This document shows, in pieces, positions 35,501-47,543 of a stretch of DNA of 64,000 nt. A program made the translations under genes and the position numbers. Below the pieces are notes generated by a model that had not been told where the DNA came from, did not search any database, and worked only from the letters and a program-made list of their open reading frames with translations. Position 1 is the first letter of the stretch; the number at the start of each line of letters is the position of its first letter. Where the stretch lies: NCBI RefSeq assembly GCF_013426205.1, contig NC_089425.1, positions 496,001-560,000 of the forward strand, read 5' to 3'. This stretch comes from Metarhizium brunneum (Eukaryota > Ascomycota > Sordariomycetes > Hypocreales > Clavicipitaceae).

Positions 35501-36288
35501 TTAGCAGCAAAGAATATTTTGCTGCTGAAGTGCATGTTTGACATCTTGAAATGTTTCTAGTTTTGGGTGAGGTGCACCCGCGTTGAAAATGTCATGCCCA
35601 TTGGCATGTCGAGCGTGTGTCTCATATGGGGTACATACTCGCGATTCCCCATTAATTACTTGAAACTGCCAGCCAGTATGCCTAGTTGGGACGCATCCAT
35701 TTACATTGGTGACATCCACCATGACCGTCCCCATAGGCAGGACCAGCTCAAACATGGGCGAGGCATTGGGTTCAATGACTTGGAGTCCGACAAGCATCGT
35801 CAAATTATTCAGTTCCAGATAATTTGCGAGCTCTGTGAGAAAAGTGCTACCAACTTGAGACAAATCGGGCATTCTACCCATTTGATACTCGTATGGGTGA
35901 AACTCATGGTCTGAGAGAACGAATATATGCCCATGCACACAGTCAAGGTCCACAAGTGGGATTGGGGTGGTCTTAGCCCAGCGGCAGCGTGGCTGACTAT
36001 AGTTGGTTCCAAGCAAGACAGTATTTGTTGGTATGGTAAAGTGGCCATGAACTAAGTGTATGCCGAAGATTTCATGAGCGCGGTTCCGAACGAACAAGTC
36101 AGCAAGGTCGCGTATGTGCGAATCGAGGAGCGCTGGTTGTTGCAAATCATCAGGGAGTTTGTTGTAACTATCCAAAAATTAGCCACCGCCGACGAAGTTG
36201 GAATATTTACGCACATATTTCGACTTCGCATTAGATCCTCTTTCGTCAAAGCCTTGTTAAGACCAGGGACGTCTGTTTCACTATGCAT
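35501..36288 (-). CDS. conserved hypothetical protein, paralog A of a 246-aa pair
   Basis: Unrecognised fungal family. Minus exons 36215-36288 and 35501-36167 (47-nt intron, branch GCTAAT) give 246 aa. The start was chosen to match its paralog at 38.9-39.7 kb, which has the same length and the same intron position and phase; an upstream in-frame ATG at 36339 would add 17 residues. Shared features: VPGLN/IPGLH near the N-terminus, YNKLPDD, FGIHLVHGHF, VHGHIFVL, YEYQMGRMPDL, FLTELANYLELNNLTMLVGL. Two conserved His-Gly-His motifs suggest metal binding or catalysis, but this is inference. It is convergent with the coiled-coil gene and divergent from the APH-like gene. Confidence 0.7.
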
Positions 36289-37531
36289 AGCCTCGAAACT
36301 GCGGGCGTCGGCTCGGTGTTGTAATGTTATCGCTTCCATCGAAAAATGCAGTCGAAAGATGCAGTCTGAGAAACCGATCAGGCCGTCTGCGCTGCAAAGC
36401 GGCGAGATTAAACAGGTTGTAAGTATCTGAATTGCATGAATAGAGGTGGCGACACTGGGGAGTTAAATCGAGCACAGTGGGGTTGGTCTTGAGCGCGTGA
36501 TTTTTCGGGCCAGAGCCATGACATCGGTACGTACCGCAACACTCTTCCCAGCCAGAAGGTTGTAACAGGATTACAGTTGTTATCACGAGCCTTGAGAGTC
36601 ACCCCGCACATATCCACATTTTGACGCAACCAAAAGTCATTTCTCTCGCGTCAGCGACATTGCATTTTGTCGGTCCAGAAACAAGTACCGCTGTAGTCCT
36701 CCTGGCCGGGAAGGAGCAAAATGTCATGTTACGTGGGAGATACAAAGTAAAATGTCAAGACGCAAAATTTCAACGTGAACAACAGCATCTGCAACGAACA
36801 GGGGGGTGGTGGTGAAGGTCGGTGGTTGTGGGCCATGCACACAGCTCATCGTCAAGAATGACAAGCAAACATTAACCCCCATGATTGACGAGATAAACTT
36901 AATTGAAACACTCCATATTCGGTACAATACGCCTCCAGAGCCCTACATGGCTTACACACTCACTTACTTTAATAAGAGCAAAAAGTACCGTGGCGTTCTT
37001 GCGCAGTGCATTTTGCGCACACATCCAATCCCAAAGCTGAACCTCAGTCAATTACTCCGAGGCTTAAAAATAGCAACACCCTGAGCCTGACATCACCAGC
37101 AACTTCGCGTCTTTTCATCAACCAGCCCAAGGTGTGATGTGATATGCTAGTCGTAGGCAACAATCAAGAACCCCCAGGTGTCTAACCTCCTTTCTTCTTA
37201 CAGTTCCTCATCAGGATGTTCAAGTACTTGGAAGTCACTCTCCCCACCGATACAACTCCTTGCATGGTAAACTTGTTGACATACAATTGTATGATCACAA
37301 GCCTTAGCACTAGTTATTCAACTTCGAGCATCGAGTTTTGCAGGGCCGCAGCTTCCGCCACCTGTCAACCCCGCAGTGGAGTGGCTTGTCCTGCCTTCAA
37401 ACATCCACGACTTTTTGCTTTTGTTAAAACTGGGCATAAGCATCATTCATCATTCATATATGAGGGGCTCTCCCTACTCCGCCTTTAAGACCAGCACCAT
37501 GCATCTTCTGACCTCATAACTCTCTACCACG
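36289..37531. other. divergent intergenic region
   Basis: Upstream DNA of paralog A (minus) and the APH-like gene (plus). Short frames at 36621-37084 and 37216-37488 plus have no motif support. Confidence 0.4.
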
Positions 37532-38570
37532 ATGGCTTCCTACTACTTCGATGACTCAATCGGCTTTTTCTTTGAATCAAACACCAGCGCAACCAGGCAG
37601 CAGTGCGACGATTTCGCTCGTGCTCATGCTGAAGGACAACTGAGGCCTGTGCAGATACAAGGAACATTTAGTTACACGGTTGCCGTGGGGACTACCAAAA
37701 TCTTCCAGTTTCGAACACTTGATTCCAGCTTTGACATGCATGTCATGAGTCTGGCCAAGGCAATTCATCCACAATTCGTCGCCAGCTGCAAGTATCATGG
37801 CATTATCGGCCAATCCCGGCCGCTTCACATCTACGAGATGGATCATCTTCCCGGAATGGCTTACATCGTATCGCGCAATATCGCCGCCGTGCAGCCTCCC
37901 GACGCTGTGTTTCGACAACACAACACCGTGGAAGACCTAGCTAGGTATACCATGAATCAGGGTCAAATTCCAAGCAGGAACTAATAATCTACGCAGCTTT
38001 TTCGCGCAGTCATGGAATAGCAATCATCAATTAGATCCGCGCGATACTGCGACTCTGCTCATGGAGTTTCAATCCAAGTTTGACCTTCTTGCTCAATCCT
38101 TGCCGTCTCGATTTGCCTCGAGCCTAAGGGAGGTTCGCCGAAGCCTGCCATCACTCTTCTCAGGGATGCTACCTTTTGTCCTTAATCATGAGGATCTGTG
38201 CGAGATGAATATCTTGATAAACTCTAAAACGGGTCATATGACGGGAATTGTTGATTGGGCTGAAGCGAGAATTCTTCCGTTTGGCTTTGCCTTGTGGAGT
38301 CTTGAGAATATTCTTGGCTACATGGATTCCACAGGATGGCATTACTATGATAACCGCCATGAACTTGAAGGCCATTTTTGGCAGACTTTCCGGGCAAAGG
38401 TTTCCAATATATCAGAAGTCGACATGCACCTCATTCGGCGTGCAAGAATGACGGGCCTGTTCTGTCGATATGGCTTTGTTGTGGAAGGCAAGATTTTGAA
38501 GGGCGTGATAGATCCAACGACTTCATCGTCTCTCGTGTATCTGGACGCATTTTGCACGAATGGTATCTAA
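37532..38570 (+). CDS. APH/choline-kinase-fold phosphotransferase
   Basis: Aminoglycoside phosphotransferase (APH, PF01636-type) family protein; fungal members are abundant and usually have no known substrate. Exons 37532-37944 and 37997-38570 join through a 52-nt intron to 328 aa. The N-lobe carries FSYTVAVGTTKIFQFR. After a typical linker (YEMDHLPGMAYI) the Brenner-type catalytic motif reads LNHEDLCEMNILIN (usual HGDLxxxNIL, with Glu in place of Gly), followed by the metal-binding GIVDWAEARILPFGFALW. Both key Asp residues are intact, so it could be active. It lies between two paralogous hypothetical genes of opposite strand. Confidence 0.82.
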
Positions 38571-38924
38571 GAGTCACAGATTAATCATGTGCATGTCGCA
38601 CGGCTAAATAAGAAGCCAGTCATGACCTACGTGGAATAATCAGCATTGTGTCGATTCATTTGAGTATGCTTGACATATTAGCATATGCTTGTCATGTTAG
38701 AATTCGAATAATAAGTCACCGTTCAACACGGCGGGTTCGGCAAAGCGTTTTGATCTAAGCTAGTGGAATTCATGTGCGTCGTAAAGGAATATTCAATTTC
38801 TGTTGCCTTAACTACTTCCTAGAAGCTTCGATAATGACAGTTTTGGGATCTTAATCACATTAACCATGTCGTCCTCGCTACACAAGTAAGCTCACTAACG
38901 CAGTGGCGTACTAGGCGCAAACAC

Positions 38925-39717
38925 TCAGTGAACTACATCCTCAGCGCGAAGAACATCCAAAAGAGGATCCTCCGTCTCGATCTTTCCATCAGTAAAAACC
39001 TGATGAGTCTCCCTGACCGTCTTGGCGTGGGTTTGGTTGCCTTTGAGTTCAGTCATGCCTGGTTTCTTCAGGGCGAAACCCGTAGAGCGATAGGAGCTCC
39101 AATTTTTAAGCTCCCTCGCATCCAATATGACAGTTCCATTGCCCTTAAGTATAAACTCGCACATCATATCCGGGACTTCTGCTCCGAGAATTTCAAGCCC
39201 AAGAAGGCTTGCCAAATTATTAGCCTGAAGATACTTGATCAACTCTAGGAAGAATGTCGGATCAATTCCTTCCAGATTGGGAACAGGCCCGTCCCGATAT
39301 TCGTATGCCTGCATCTCTCCACTTTCCGTTAGAGTGAAAATGTGTCCATGGATGTCAGCAGGCTCTATCTTAGCGATGCTGGTGGGCCTTGTCCAGTACC
39401 CACGGAGAGACGTGAGGGCAGTGCCGAGCATGACGCTGCCTTCATCAAGTTGGAAATGTCCGTGAATAAGGTGCATCCCGAATTTTTTCTGCACATTGAA
39501 GCGCTTGAATAGGCTTGCTAGCTCTTGCAGATGAATGTGTTGCACAACAGGTTGGTCAGCATCATCTGGGAGTAGATTATACCTATTTCACTAGAGGTCA
39601 GTGCGGGATGCAGATGCTACGTTCTCAAACATACACTGCCGATGACAAATTCAAATCCTCAATGGTAGGAGGAGTATGAAGTCCAGGAATGATTGGAGCT
39701 TGGATTGTGACTGCCAT
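38925..39717 (-). CDS. conserved hypothetical protein, paralog B of a 246-aa pair
   Basis: Minus exons 39635-39717 and 38925-39582 with a 52-nt intron (donor GTATGT) give 246 aa, exactly the length of paralog A, and the intron lies at the same position and phase. Matching segments are YNLLPDD, FGMHLIHGHF, IHGHIFTL, YEYRDGPVPNL, FLELIKYLQANNLASLLGLE and the aromatic/Thr-Gly-rich strand near residue 180 (SYRSTGFAL against TRHTGWQF). Sequence between these blocks has diverged strongly, so the duplication is old. The C-terminal tail differs. Function unknown. Confidence 0.7.
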
Positions 39718-41107
39718 GACAGGGAACAATTTTTGGGTAGAACACGCTTGGCAAGAGTGGAATGATCAATATCGAAAAAATGGTAGGTACTGTTGAGATG
39801 GTCACTCAAAATGAGTGGGATTCAGAGAGTCTTAAATATTCCAGAGCCTTTCGTGGTGGTTAAAAGCAACTCACACAAGAGGAGTTAGCCCCCAAGTCTA
39901 CCTGGTGGTTGGGCTCAGATATTCAGGTTGGTTACTCTTCATGCCGCCTTGTATATACCTCGCAGGTAGTATTAGATTGGTTATCGGTGTGGCTAGTCCG
40001 GGTGTGACCATGTAGAGTCGCATTGAATATGTTTAACACCTTGTCGACTTTGTTGAGAACAGGCTATGAACAAAGAAGACTTACAAGCGCGGCTCCACAT
40101 AGTGACTGTCCACATCAACACTGAGGAAGTTCGTAGGGTTTATCAAAAGCCGTTTGTTGACGTCCATGTGAATGTCTCTGCAGCAAGCGTATGCATGAAC
40201 GTGGTGTGATAATGCTTTACTACTTTATTAGGCTCGCTTGGCCATGGGTCCCTTCCAAGTGGCTCCTTAATCCCGCCAACCTCGACGGTGGCCCTTGAAT
40301 TTGCTCACCTCAAGCCCTAATTGCTCCGTTGGTAACCTTTATCGCTTAGCTTCTCCCTCCTTGTGCATGTGCACGCGTCATTAGAGCCTGTAAATGAGCC
40401 CACTCCTGGAGCAACCACCACTTCAACGAAACCTCACTGGAAATTGCCGAATTGGGCAGGGGAGGGGGATCTCTGGTACGTCGGTAGTCTAGCTGTCTCT
40501 CTGGACAAGGAATAAAGGTACAGGTCTTATCACAAAGAGTACTTACGCGTCTCACTTGCTTAATGCTGTACTGTGAAGTTGCAACATTCACTGAGAATTA
40601 GTATGAGCTTTAAGCCGTCGTTGTCTACGAGATTGCCCGAGCAGCCGAAAGGTCTATAGTGTAATTCGGAGGCAATTCACCTCCTCAACATGTTTCCACT
40701 AATGTGAAGTGATTTTTGGACTTGTTTTTTATGAGGTCCCTTAAGCATGTTGTCGTCGTCCGAAGTATACCTTACACTCTCCTAAGAGACTTTCCACCAG
40801 TTCAGTTCAGTTCCACTTTTGACTCGGCAGCTATGTCCCAGATACAGGGTTGTCAGGTGACCGCCGAAGCGGTTGGAAGAAAGCCTTTCCACAAAGGGAC
40901 TGTCAAATAGAGGTCGCCGATGGCCTACTTTTATGACACACACGAGGGGAGGTGGGGCGTCAGAAAAGTCGCAGCTAACAGAGGTGAGGAAAGTAAAAGG
41001 TCACTATCGAAGTGGCAGGAAATGGGGCCACTAAATGCATGGCACCACCACATCTTCCTGTCATAGAGTACGTTGGTGCACCGAGGGAACACAGCTAACG
41101 TCGCGAT
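39718..41107. other. non-coding stretch
   Basis: No supportable gene; only short frames in conflicting phases. It contains the upstream region of paralog B. Confidence 0.4.
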
Positions 41108-41455
41108 GTGGATGCGTCGACACACAAGACATGTCGCATTCCTTGTAATGACCTTTCATTGCTTAACGAAGATGACACTCCCATATTCAGGAAATTGTCT
41201 TATGATCTCGAGTTTCGATTAAGCTCCTGGGCGGATTCCCTTGATTTGATCAAGGGAAGCGTTCGGAAGGGTGCCATGTTGCCCAGGCCTTCTGTAGGCG
41301 ACATTAGGTCGATAGATACACCACAAGAACGAATTGGTAGTCCTAGCCCGTCACGCCTTAGCCGCTTGGAGAAAGGTCTGCACGGCGCATGTGGTAAGAT
41401 ACGAGCAGCTGTGGCGTGTTTAATCCTAAGCGAGCTGAACCTGAAGAAATGGTGA
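41108..41455 (+). CDS. uncertain ORF, 115 aa
   Basis: Not recognised. The section LLNEDDTPIFRKLSYDLEFR with LSSWADSLDLIKGSV has the amphipathic look of a real helical exon, and the composition is protein-like. No splice partner, no homologous copy in the window and no family motif was found. It may be one exon of a decayed gene. Confidence 0.25.
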   Translation: MDASTHKTCRIPCNDLSLLNEDDTPIFRKLSYDLEFRLSSWADSLDLIKGSVRKGAMLPRPSVGDIRSIDTPQERIGSPSPSRLSRLEKGLHGACGKIRAAVACLILSELNLKKW

Positions 41456-43225
41456 CAGGAAGATTCGGAGGGATAGCTTGGTGGCACACCGGTTCGCCTT
41501 GTTGTCTCTTTGGTAGCTGCATAAATATACAGGCCTAATGTCAGTCAGCCTAGCGCGAGACGCATTGTAATCCCAGCAAGTGTTCACTTCCATATACTTT
41601 CAAGTACACAATCTGCAGAGTCTCTCTGCGGGCCCCGTTTACGACAAGGAACAATGGGTAGGGCTTTCATGACAAAGGAGAGCAGAGGTTGAATTTCATG
41701 TCGCGTCAATGTAAACATAATCTTCGAGGTGTGTCGCATGTGATAAACAACCAGCCGCCGTCTCTGCAATTCTTGACCAGCGCAGACATGCAATGATTGT
41801 GTGAGGCGCTTGACACTCATGACATGGGATGCAGCATCGCCTTGGTCAGTCCTGAGAGTCGCGTGCCCTCCAGCAGAGCAGATTCAACGCGATGTAGCAT
41901 ATTAAATGTTTTACGAGCTGGGATACAAAGAATGGGAATACATTGTCTCAAATTCAAGTGTACTTAGCGGCTATATGCGGCCTTTCCTGGCTATGGGTAG
42001 CGCGCGAAAGGGTTCTGTTCGAATAGCCAAATATTTACAGCGCTCGACTATCCCTCCCATTTTGTTGTGTTCCATGATTTTCTGACTTCTTTAATGATGA
42101 ATATCAATCACTTGAAGGACGTTGATCATCCATGTTGTCAGGGGGCAACCACATACTGACGCAGGCTCGTGGTACTCAGGATGCAAGACCCTCGAAGGCC
42201 TGTACCCCGAGTTGCCGCGCGCCTCGGTTCTCAACGGTGGCGACGCCTTTTCCAACCGGCCGTCTCACAATCGCCTATAAGGGATATCATATCTGCAAGA
42301 TGCTGAGAAGGAGGGTACTGTTGCGTCCTTGACTGGCCAAAGGGTTGTGGGTTGCGTATTACAAACGCCAGTGGTGTGCATGGCAGTCAGAAGAGGTATA
42401 TCGGTCTCAGGAAACATTGTTAGGAAAGCGACGTCAAAGTAATCAAGAGCAATACGGGCAAACACATTGCCGATTTTCGTCCAGCTCGGAAGAATAGCCT
42501 ATATGAAAATAACTTTGGTTGGGTTCTTGAAGCAGACATCCCCTCTGTTCCTATATGTCTCTACCCAATGAGGCTCGCCTAACTTATCTGTGTCAATATC
42601 GTAGCTGACTAGACCGCGTAGTTCGGCGCGGTGTACCTGGCTCTGTTCGGTCCTCAGACGAGTAGATTCTCTTGGAGTCAGACGGTGGACTAACGTAATC
42701 TCTCAAACGCTTAGGCTGCACAGGGTCTGTGGTAAGAGCGGTGAAACTGGACGCAAAGCTCATCGACGGGTCGTCGCAGGCGAAGACCGCCGATTCCTGA
42801 CTCTGACTTGGTGAATCATTCTCTGTGTATAAGTAACAGGGTGCGGCACCACCGCCCGGGTATCATCTTGCAAGACATGCTGGCTATCGTCAGCGATCTG
42901 TTGCTGAAGCGTCTGGTCGGCATCTTCCAAGCAGTGTACGCCGAGTGATCCTCGGATTCCTGGTCTGGGGCCTCTTCGTGTCGCTCGGCGACAATTCCCT
43001 AAATCTGTTGGATCATCAAAGGGATAATGCAGTACTGCAATAGGGGTATCAATAAAAGTCAATTCGAGTCTATCTCCTATTCAAGGGAGGAAAAGGGAGG
43101 GATAGCTATCCATGGTGTCTCACCCTATTGCGGGTCTACACATGGTGTTACACGTGATATTAAGTTGTGAATATTGCAACAGAATCACTGCCGCCGCTTT
43201 TGCTCCTCTGGCGTTCGCAGTCTGA
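41456..43225. other. unassigned region
   Basis: About 1.8 kb with short overlapping frames on both strands (for example minus 42265-42465 and 42760-43062) and no motif. Probably decayed coding DNA. Confidence 0.35.
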
Positions 43226-43429
43226 ATGAAGCTATTCCGGTGCCGCTCCGCTGAGTCTCTGGCATTTCTGAAAGCTGCCGCTCCTGGGCACCAGGCCGAC
43301 AATGAAACAGAGGGAACAGTCTACGAGGAGGAAGATGGAACTGGTACATTCAATGAATCATCTGCCGAGACTGGTCTTCCGCCTTTTACTGATGAAGAGA
43401 GAGAAGGGTTCGGTCTGGGTCATGAGTAA
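43226..43429 (+). pseudogene. gene fragment ending in the ESxxxTGLP motif
   Basis: A 67-codon open frame whose second half is acidic and ends NESSAETGLPPFTDEEREGF plus six residues. This is the C-terminal motif found in the 339-aa protein at 33 kb and the 724-aa protein at 45 kb. A 3' splice-like CGCAG lies just before the frame. I read it as the last exon, intact or orphaned, of a gene whose upstream exons I cannot assemble. Confidence 0.4.
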
Positions 43430-44052
43430 GGTAGTGGCCACTGCGCCAGCATCAGATTGGTCTCACCAAGATTTAGTCGCTTATTCAAGGCAACAGTATT
43501 CCAAAACCTTTAGTTTTTGCACGATTCCACTCTTTTGCGTAGACAACCAGGAGTCTTTCATTCTGTCCAGCTGTCCAAATAATATGTCGGGTGACGCAGT
43601 CTTGCTGAGTCCTATTCCCTGGAATAGTCACGCTTTTAGCTGAAAACCAATGTTCACACGTCACACAGCACGATTGTTGGAACAGCTTGGACAAAATGTG
43701 AGACTCTTGATTTCCTACATAAAGAGCGGAATGATACGAAAACTACTTGTTGAAACACTGCTGGGACACGGGCTGGTCTCTTCGCATAAGCTGGCCGTGT
43801 ACGCTGACTCCACACATGCTAGGATCCCCATTGGGCAGCAAAAGCCAACCCCGCTTTGTTGGGCACACATCGCCTCATGATGAGGGGAAGAATCTCTCGG
43901 GCGTCGCGCCACACTCCTAGGCGCAACTTGACGTCTTGCAAAGCCCACTGCCCAGTTAATCGAAACTGGAACTAGACCGAGACACTCATCCGTCTTGCAT
44001 AAATACTTCGAGCCTCAAGCAAAAATCGTCAAGGAAGCCAAAGGCAGTGACA
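43430..44052. other. intergenic region
   Basis: No gene seen. It contains the promoter of the 164-aa gene. Confidence 0.4.
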
Positions 44053-44601
44053 ATGGCCGCACAAGGCGATTACTACATGCGTCTTGACGTTGGCTCATTG
44101 GACGAGTTGCGCGATAAAATTATCGACAATCTTCCCTCTTTGCGACAGACCAAGTCTACGGACCCTCAACGAGGAGGAGATGTGTGGACCTACGAAGACA
44201 CCAAAGATATTAAAGAATTTACACAAATTCTTTTGGACAAAGTATGTGTATATTGCAAATGAGCAGATGCCATGTTCAGTGTTAAAAGCGAATAGCGTCC
44301 TGATATAAAGCCAATGGTCCAGCCATGGGGGCTTGAACCTGCAACCAATGATAGATATCCAAAGATTGTTCGCATTGGTGAAACCATACTGTCTCGGCAG
44401 TACATTAGTCCAAACTATATAGTCGTTGTCAGTCCAATGACTCACGCCACCGTACCACTCTGGCTGTCGAGAGGAGACGACCGTGCGAGTGGCATAACCG
44501 TCAATACCACCAAGGGAGATGCGTGGATAATTCGGGGAGGCACCAGGTTCCATCTGCCGGTACCGTATCATACAATGCCCTTGCCTGTACGTAAGATATG
44601 A
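44053..44601 (+). CDS. hypothetical protein, 164 aa
   Basis: Unrecognised. Exons 44053-44241 and 44296-44601 join in phase 0 through a 54-nt intron (donor GTATGT, acceptor AATAG). The first exon is helical and acidic (LDVGSLDELRDKIIDNLPSL); the second is beta-rich and hydrophilic, with YIVVVSPMTHATVPLWLSRG and TTKGDAWIIRGGTRFHLPV. There is no signal peptide or transmembrane helix. It is convergent with the 724-aa gene, about 100 bp from its end. Confidence 0.55.
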
Positions 44602-44702
44602 TGATGTATACGTCGTTGGAGACATAGCAGAGACCAGACTAGGAATTCAAATTGTTACGTGGACAATGTGTTCTGTACTTATTGATTGCTGCCCAATAAG
44701 AC

Positions 44703-46935
44703 CTAAAATTGGACATTTCCCCAGCACATAGTTGGCAGACCAATGTTGGCATTAGACTCATCCCATCGAAAGTTCTCCCGGTCGGGGAATGGTAGACCAG
44801 TAATAACGTCGGACTCATTAAAGAGTGAGCTATCACCGCCTGACTCGCAGAAATCCCCGAAGTTGTCCCCAGCTGCATTTCTGAAATCATCTAGATGCGC
44901 GGACTCACACCCCAAGCCTTGGCCAATGAAGTTGGGCGTAGTGGCGGGTTGACCGCAGTGGCCTATGGCTGGGTTGCCAAAGGCGGTTGAATCCACAGAT
45001 CCCATGGCAAACGCTATATTTAGTTCGTTAGCATAATCCACACCTGCAGTATTGTAGTAGTGAATACTTACTAGTGCCATGGCCTGGTATGAATGTATGA
45101 TTTCCGTATCCGCCTATATTCAGTGACACTTGGCCGGTACAGTTCTGGCGAATATCGGGAAGGCAGTCGTGAGACATGCCAGCGTCCTCATATGTAGCTT
45201 TCTCTGACGCTCGTTTTCTCTTCTGTCGTCGCTCTTGTCCGGGTCGTTTCGGTCTCGGACATCTGTCAAGCAAAATGTCAACTATTATGTAGACGACAAT
45301 TATCGAAGCTGTGGCGAGCTCCTCGGGCAATGCATTTCCATCTAGTACTCGCAGGGCTAGCTCCAAGTTTTCCTCATTATCTTTGTAGCCCTTCGTACGT
45401 TCCACCTTTTCATCGTGTGTTATGTGCTTTGCCAGGCTCTGCGCATAGCGAAGAATGAATGCACTTGACTCGTCGGACAAGCCGGACGTAGGATTGCCAT
45501 TAGAAGTGCTGTCCGATCTTTCCCGGCCCTTCCTCAATATCTTGCTTGTAGGAAGTTCGTAAGAAACTGTTTGCGGGGCTTTTAAAAAGATCGACTGATC
45601 AAGCGTCTTGCATGTGGCATTATAGTCGGCATCCGTATAGAACGAGTGGAATCCGAATGGGTTTAAAACGGGCACAGCGTCTTGTTCTGTCATCGTGCTG
45701 TGGGCCTCCCTTGCGTCGTGATCTATCTCAGCGTCCTGCTCCGTCTGTATGTTTTGGTCCGTCTCCGTTTGAGCAGCAGCCAATCGTCGCCATGATAAGT
45801 CGATCAAGGAGACAAGCCCATCGTAAAAGAAACTCTCATCGCTGCTGATAGTAGTATGCCCAAAGCTTGTCATGCTAAAGCCCCCAACTTTCGTGACTGT
45901 TAGCAAGGCATAATAAGCGGTATTCGAGAACTCACTTTCTAGGAATGTGGGTATGGTCATGGCGCTGGTACCATAGTACTGAGATACCCTGGATACTAAT
46001 TTGAGCATCCGCTCAACGGCACGCGCGCAGTAATATCTAGTTGTGTTTTTGCGTTTAGTTGGCGGGGGATGTCCGGGTGGTCGTAGTTTGTCATGTTGTG
46101 TTATCCCCGCCAAATAATATCCCACATTGTGCATAGAAGCGACAGACCTCTTCAGTTCTTCTGTATGAGAAAAAGTCGTAGAAAATATCTTGTCCTCTTT
46201 TACCCCTTCCTTCTTCCATCGTCGCCATAGAGCTGGGAGCCGTACTATGTCGCCTGCCTCGTCACTCTCTTGTGTTTCCTTAACACATTGTCGGATGCCT
46301 GCTAGTTTTGTGCGTTGTAATTTCGTCGGCTTTTTAACTAGCACTAGGCTACCTTTGACGAAGTATTGAGCCATTAGGAGAATATATCTCGCTACCTTGT
46401 TGTCTTGTTTCTGGTCATCTTGTTCATCGGCCACGCCGTCCGATTGCTTGTCTAATTCGGATTCTGTTGCGGCAGGCGTTGCCGTATCGTCGATGGAGGT
46501 TTGCGGAGCCGAAGTATTCGCCTGTGAGGCAAACTCGCGTGCGTTTGAAGTAGGCAGATGTTGAGGCAAGTTGGTCTGTTGCTCACTCACTTCGATATCC
46601 CTGTGTTCATATTTAAGTTGACGGTCCGTTGCGTTCGACATGGGCACGTACAATTCAGGACCGCACCACGCGCGCGGTTTGAAGATTTTCTCCCTTGTAT
46701 CCTCCCGAGGAGCATCATGACCTATTACGTTCAATTTCAGAGTGCATCGTACATGCTCTTGGTCGCGAACTTCAATTCGAAACTCCTCCTGGATGGTGTG
46801 AGGGTGTTTGCTATAAGACCGACGCAATATCCACTGGTTGCCAACACTGCGTGCCTCTGCAATAGACTTGGAGAACTCAACATCTCCAATTATCTCCTCG
46901 CGCAAATACTTGGCAAGCACTGCAGGCAAACTCAT
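44703..46935 (-). CDS. hypothetical protein, 724 aa, with C-terminal ESxxxTGLP repeats
   Basis: No family recognised. Minus exons 45072-46935 and 44703-45013 join through a 58-nt intron (donor GTAAGT, branch GCTAAC, acceptor ATATAG). I chose the ATG that gives MSLPAVLAKYLREEIIGDVE; an upstream in-frame ATG at 46989 would add 18 residues. An N-terminal globular part is followed by a low-complexity Gln/Thr/Asp linker, then a helical region (KVARYILLMAQYFVKGSLVL, WRRWKKEGVKEDKIF). After it come a Glu/Asp/Gln-rich segment and a basic KRPGQERRQKRKRASEK nuclear signal. The second exon is Gly/Asn/Asp-rich and ends with two motif copies, NESDVITGLPFPDRENF and DESNANIGLPT. Probably nuclear; the acidic tail could be an activation or interaction region (inference). 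Confidence 0.6.
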
Positions 46936-47155
46936 CTCTATCGTGGAACATCGGATGAAAGATGATGGGAGGGAGAGGATAAGGGGCAAAGCTGTCAGAG
47001 GCCGGCCCTGCCTACATCCTTACTTGCTATGGTAAACGGGCTCTTACATCTCTTTCCAACGGCAAAATTTCAGCCGGTCATGCAGATGAGCAAGCTGGAA
47101 ATGATTTCTAGTAGGCGATATTAGTGTATTGTGGTCGCAGGGAAGTCGGCCTTGG

Positions 47156-47213
47156 AAGGGGGGTGTCGTTTGGGCTAAGATCTTGACATCTTAGCTCAAA
47201 AGACACCCCCCTT
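47156..47213. repeat. 26-bp stem inverted repeat (strong hairpin)
   Basis: Arms 47156-47181 and 47188-47213 are complementary at 24 of 26 positions and the loop is CTTGAC. The arms begin AAGGGGGGTGTC and end CTAAGAT. It could be a tiny MITE, a hairpin RNA source or an upstream regulatory structure for the membrane protein gene 330 bp downstream. Confidence 0.75.
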
Positions 47214-47543
47214 GTTCTGCTCCAGCATTGAACAGCAGCTCAACAAGAACCTCCACCCCTGCAATGAACTTTTGCTAATGTAGTGCATGGCAGACGCATT
47301 ACGAATACAAGGTGCCCTGTTGTCCTCATATTCCACTGCGGGAAACACACATACACCGGTGGGACTCTTCCCGGAATCAGAAACACGTCTTGAGTCCAGC
47401 ACCATTGCCATGCGCTGTTGTATTTCACGGAGAAACACGTGTTACATGCGACATATAGGGCCTTATATCTGACCTTAGCAGAAGGGAACAATCAATTGTT
47501 GGTGTCTCTTAAAATTACTTAAAACGAGGCTGCGCCTGCAGGA

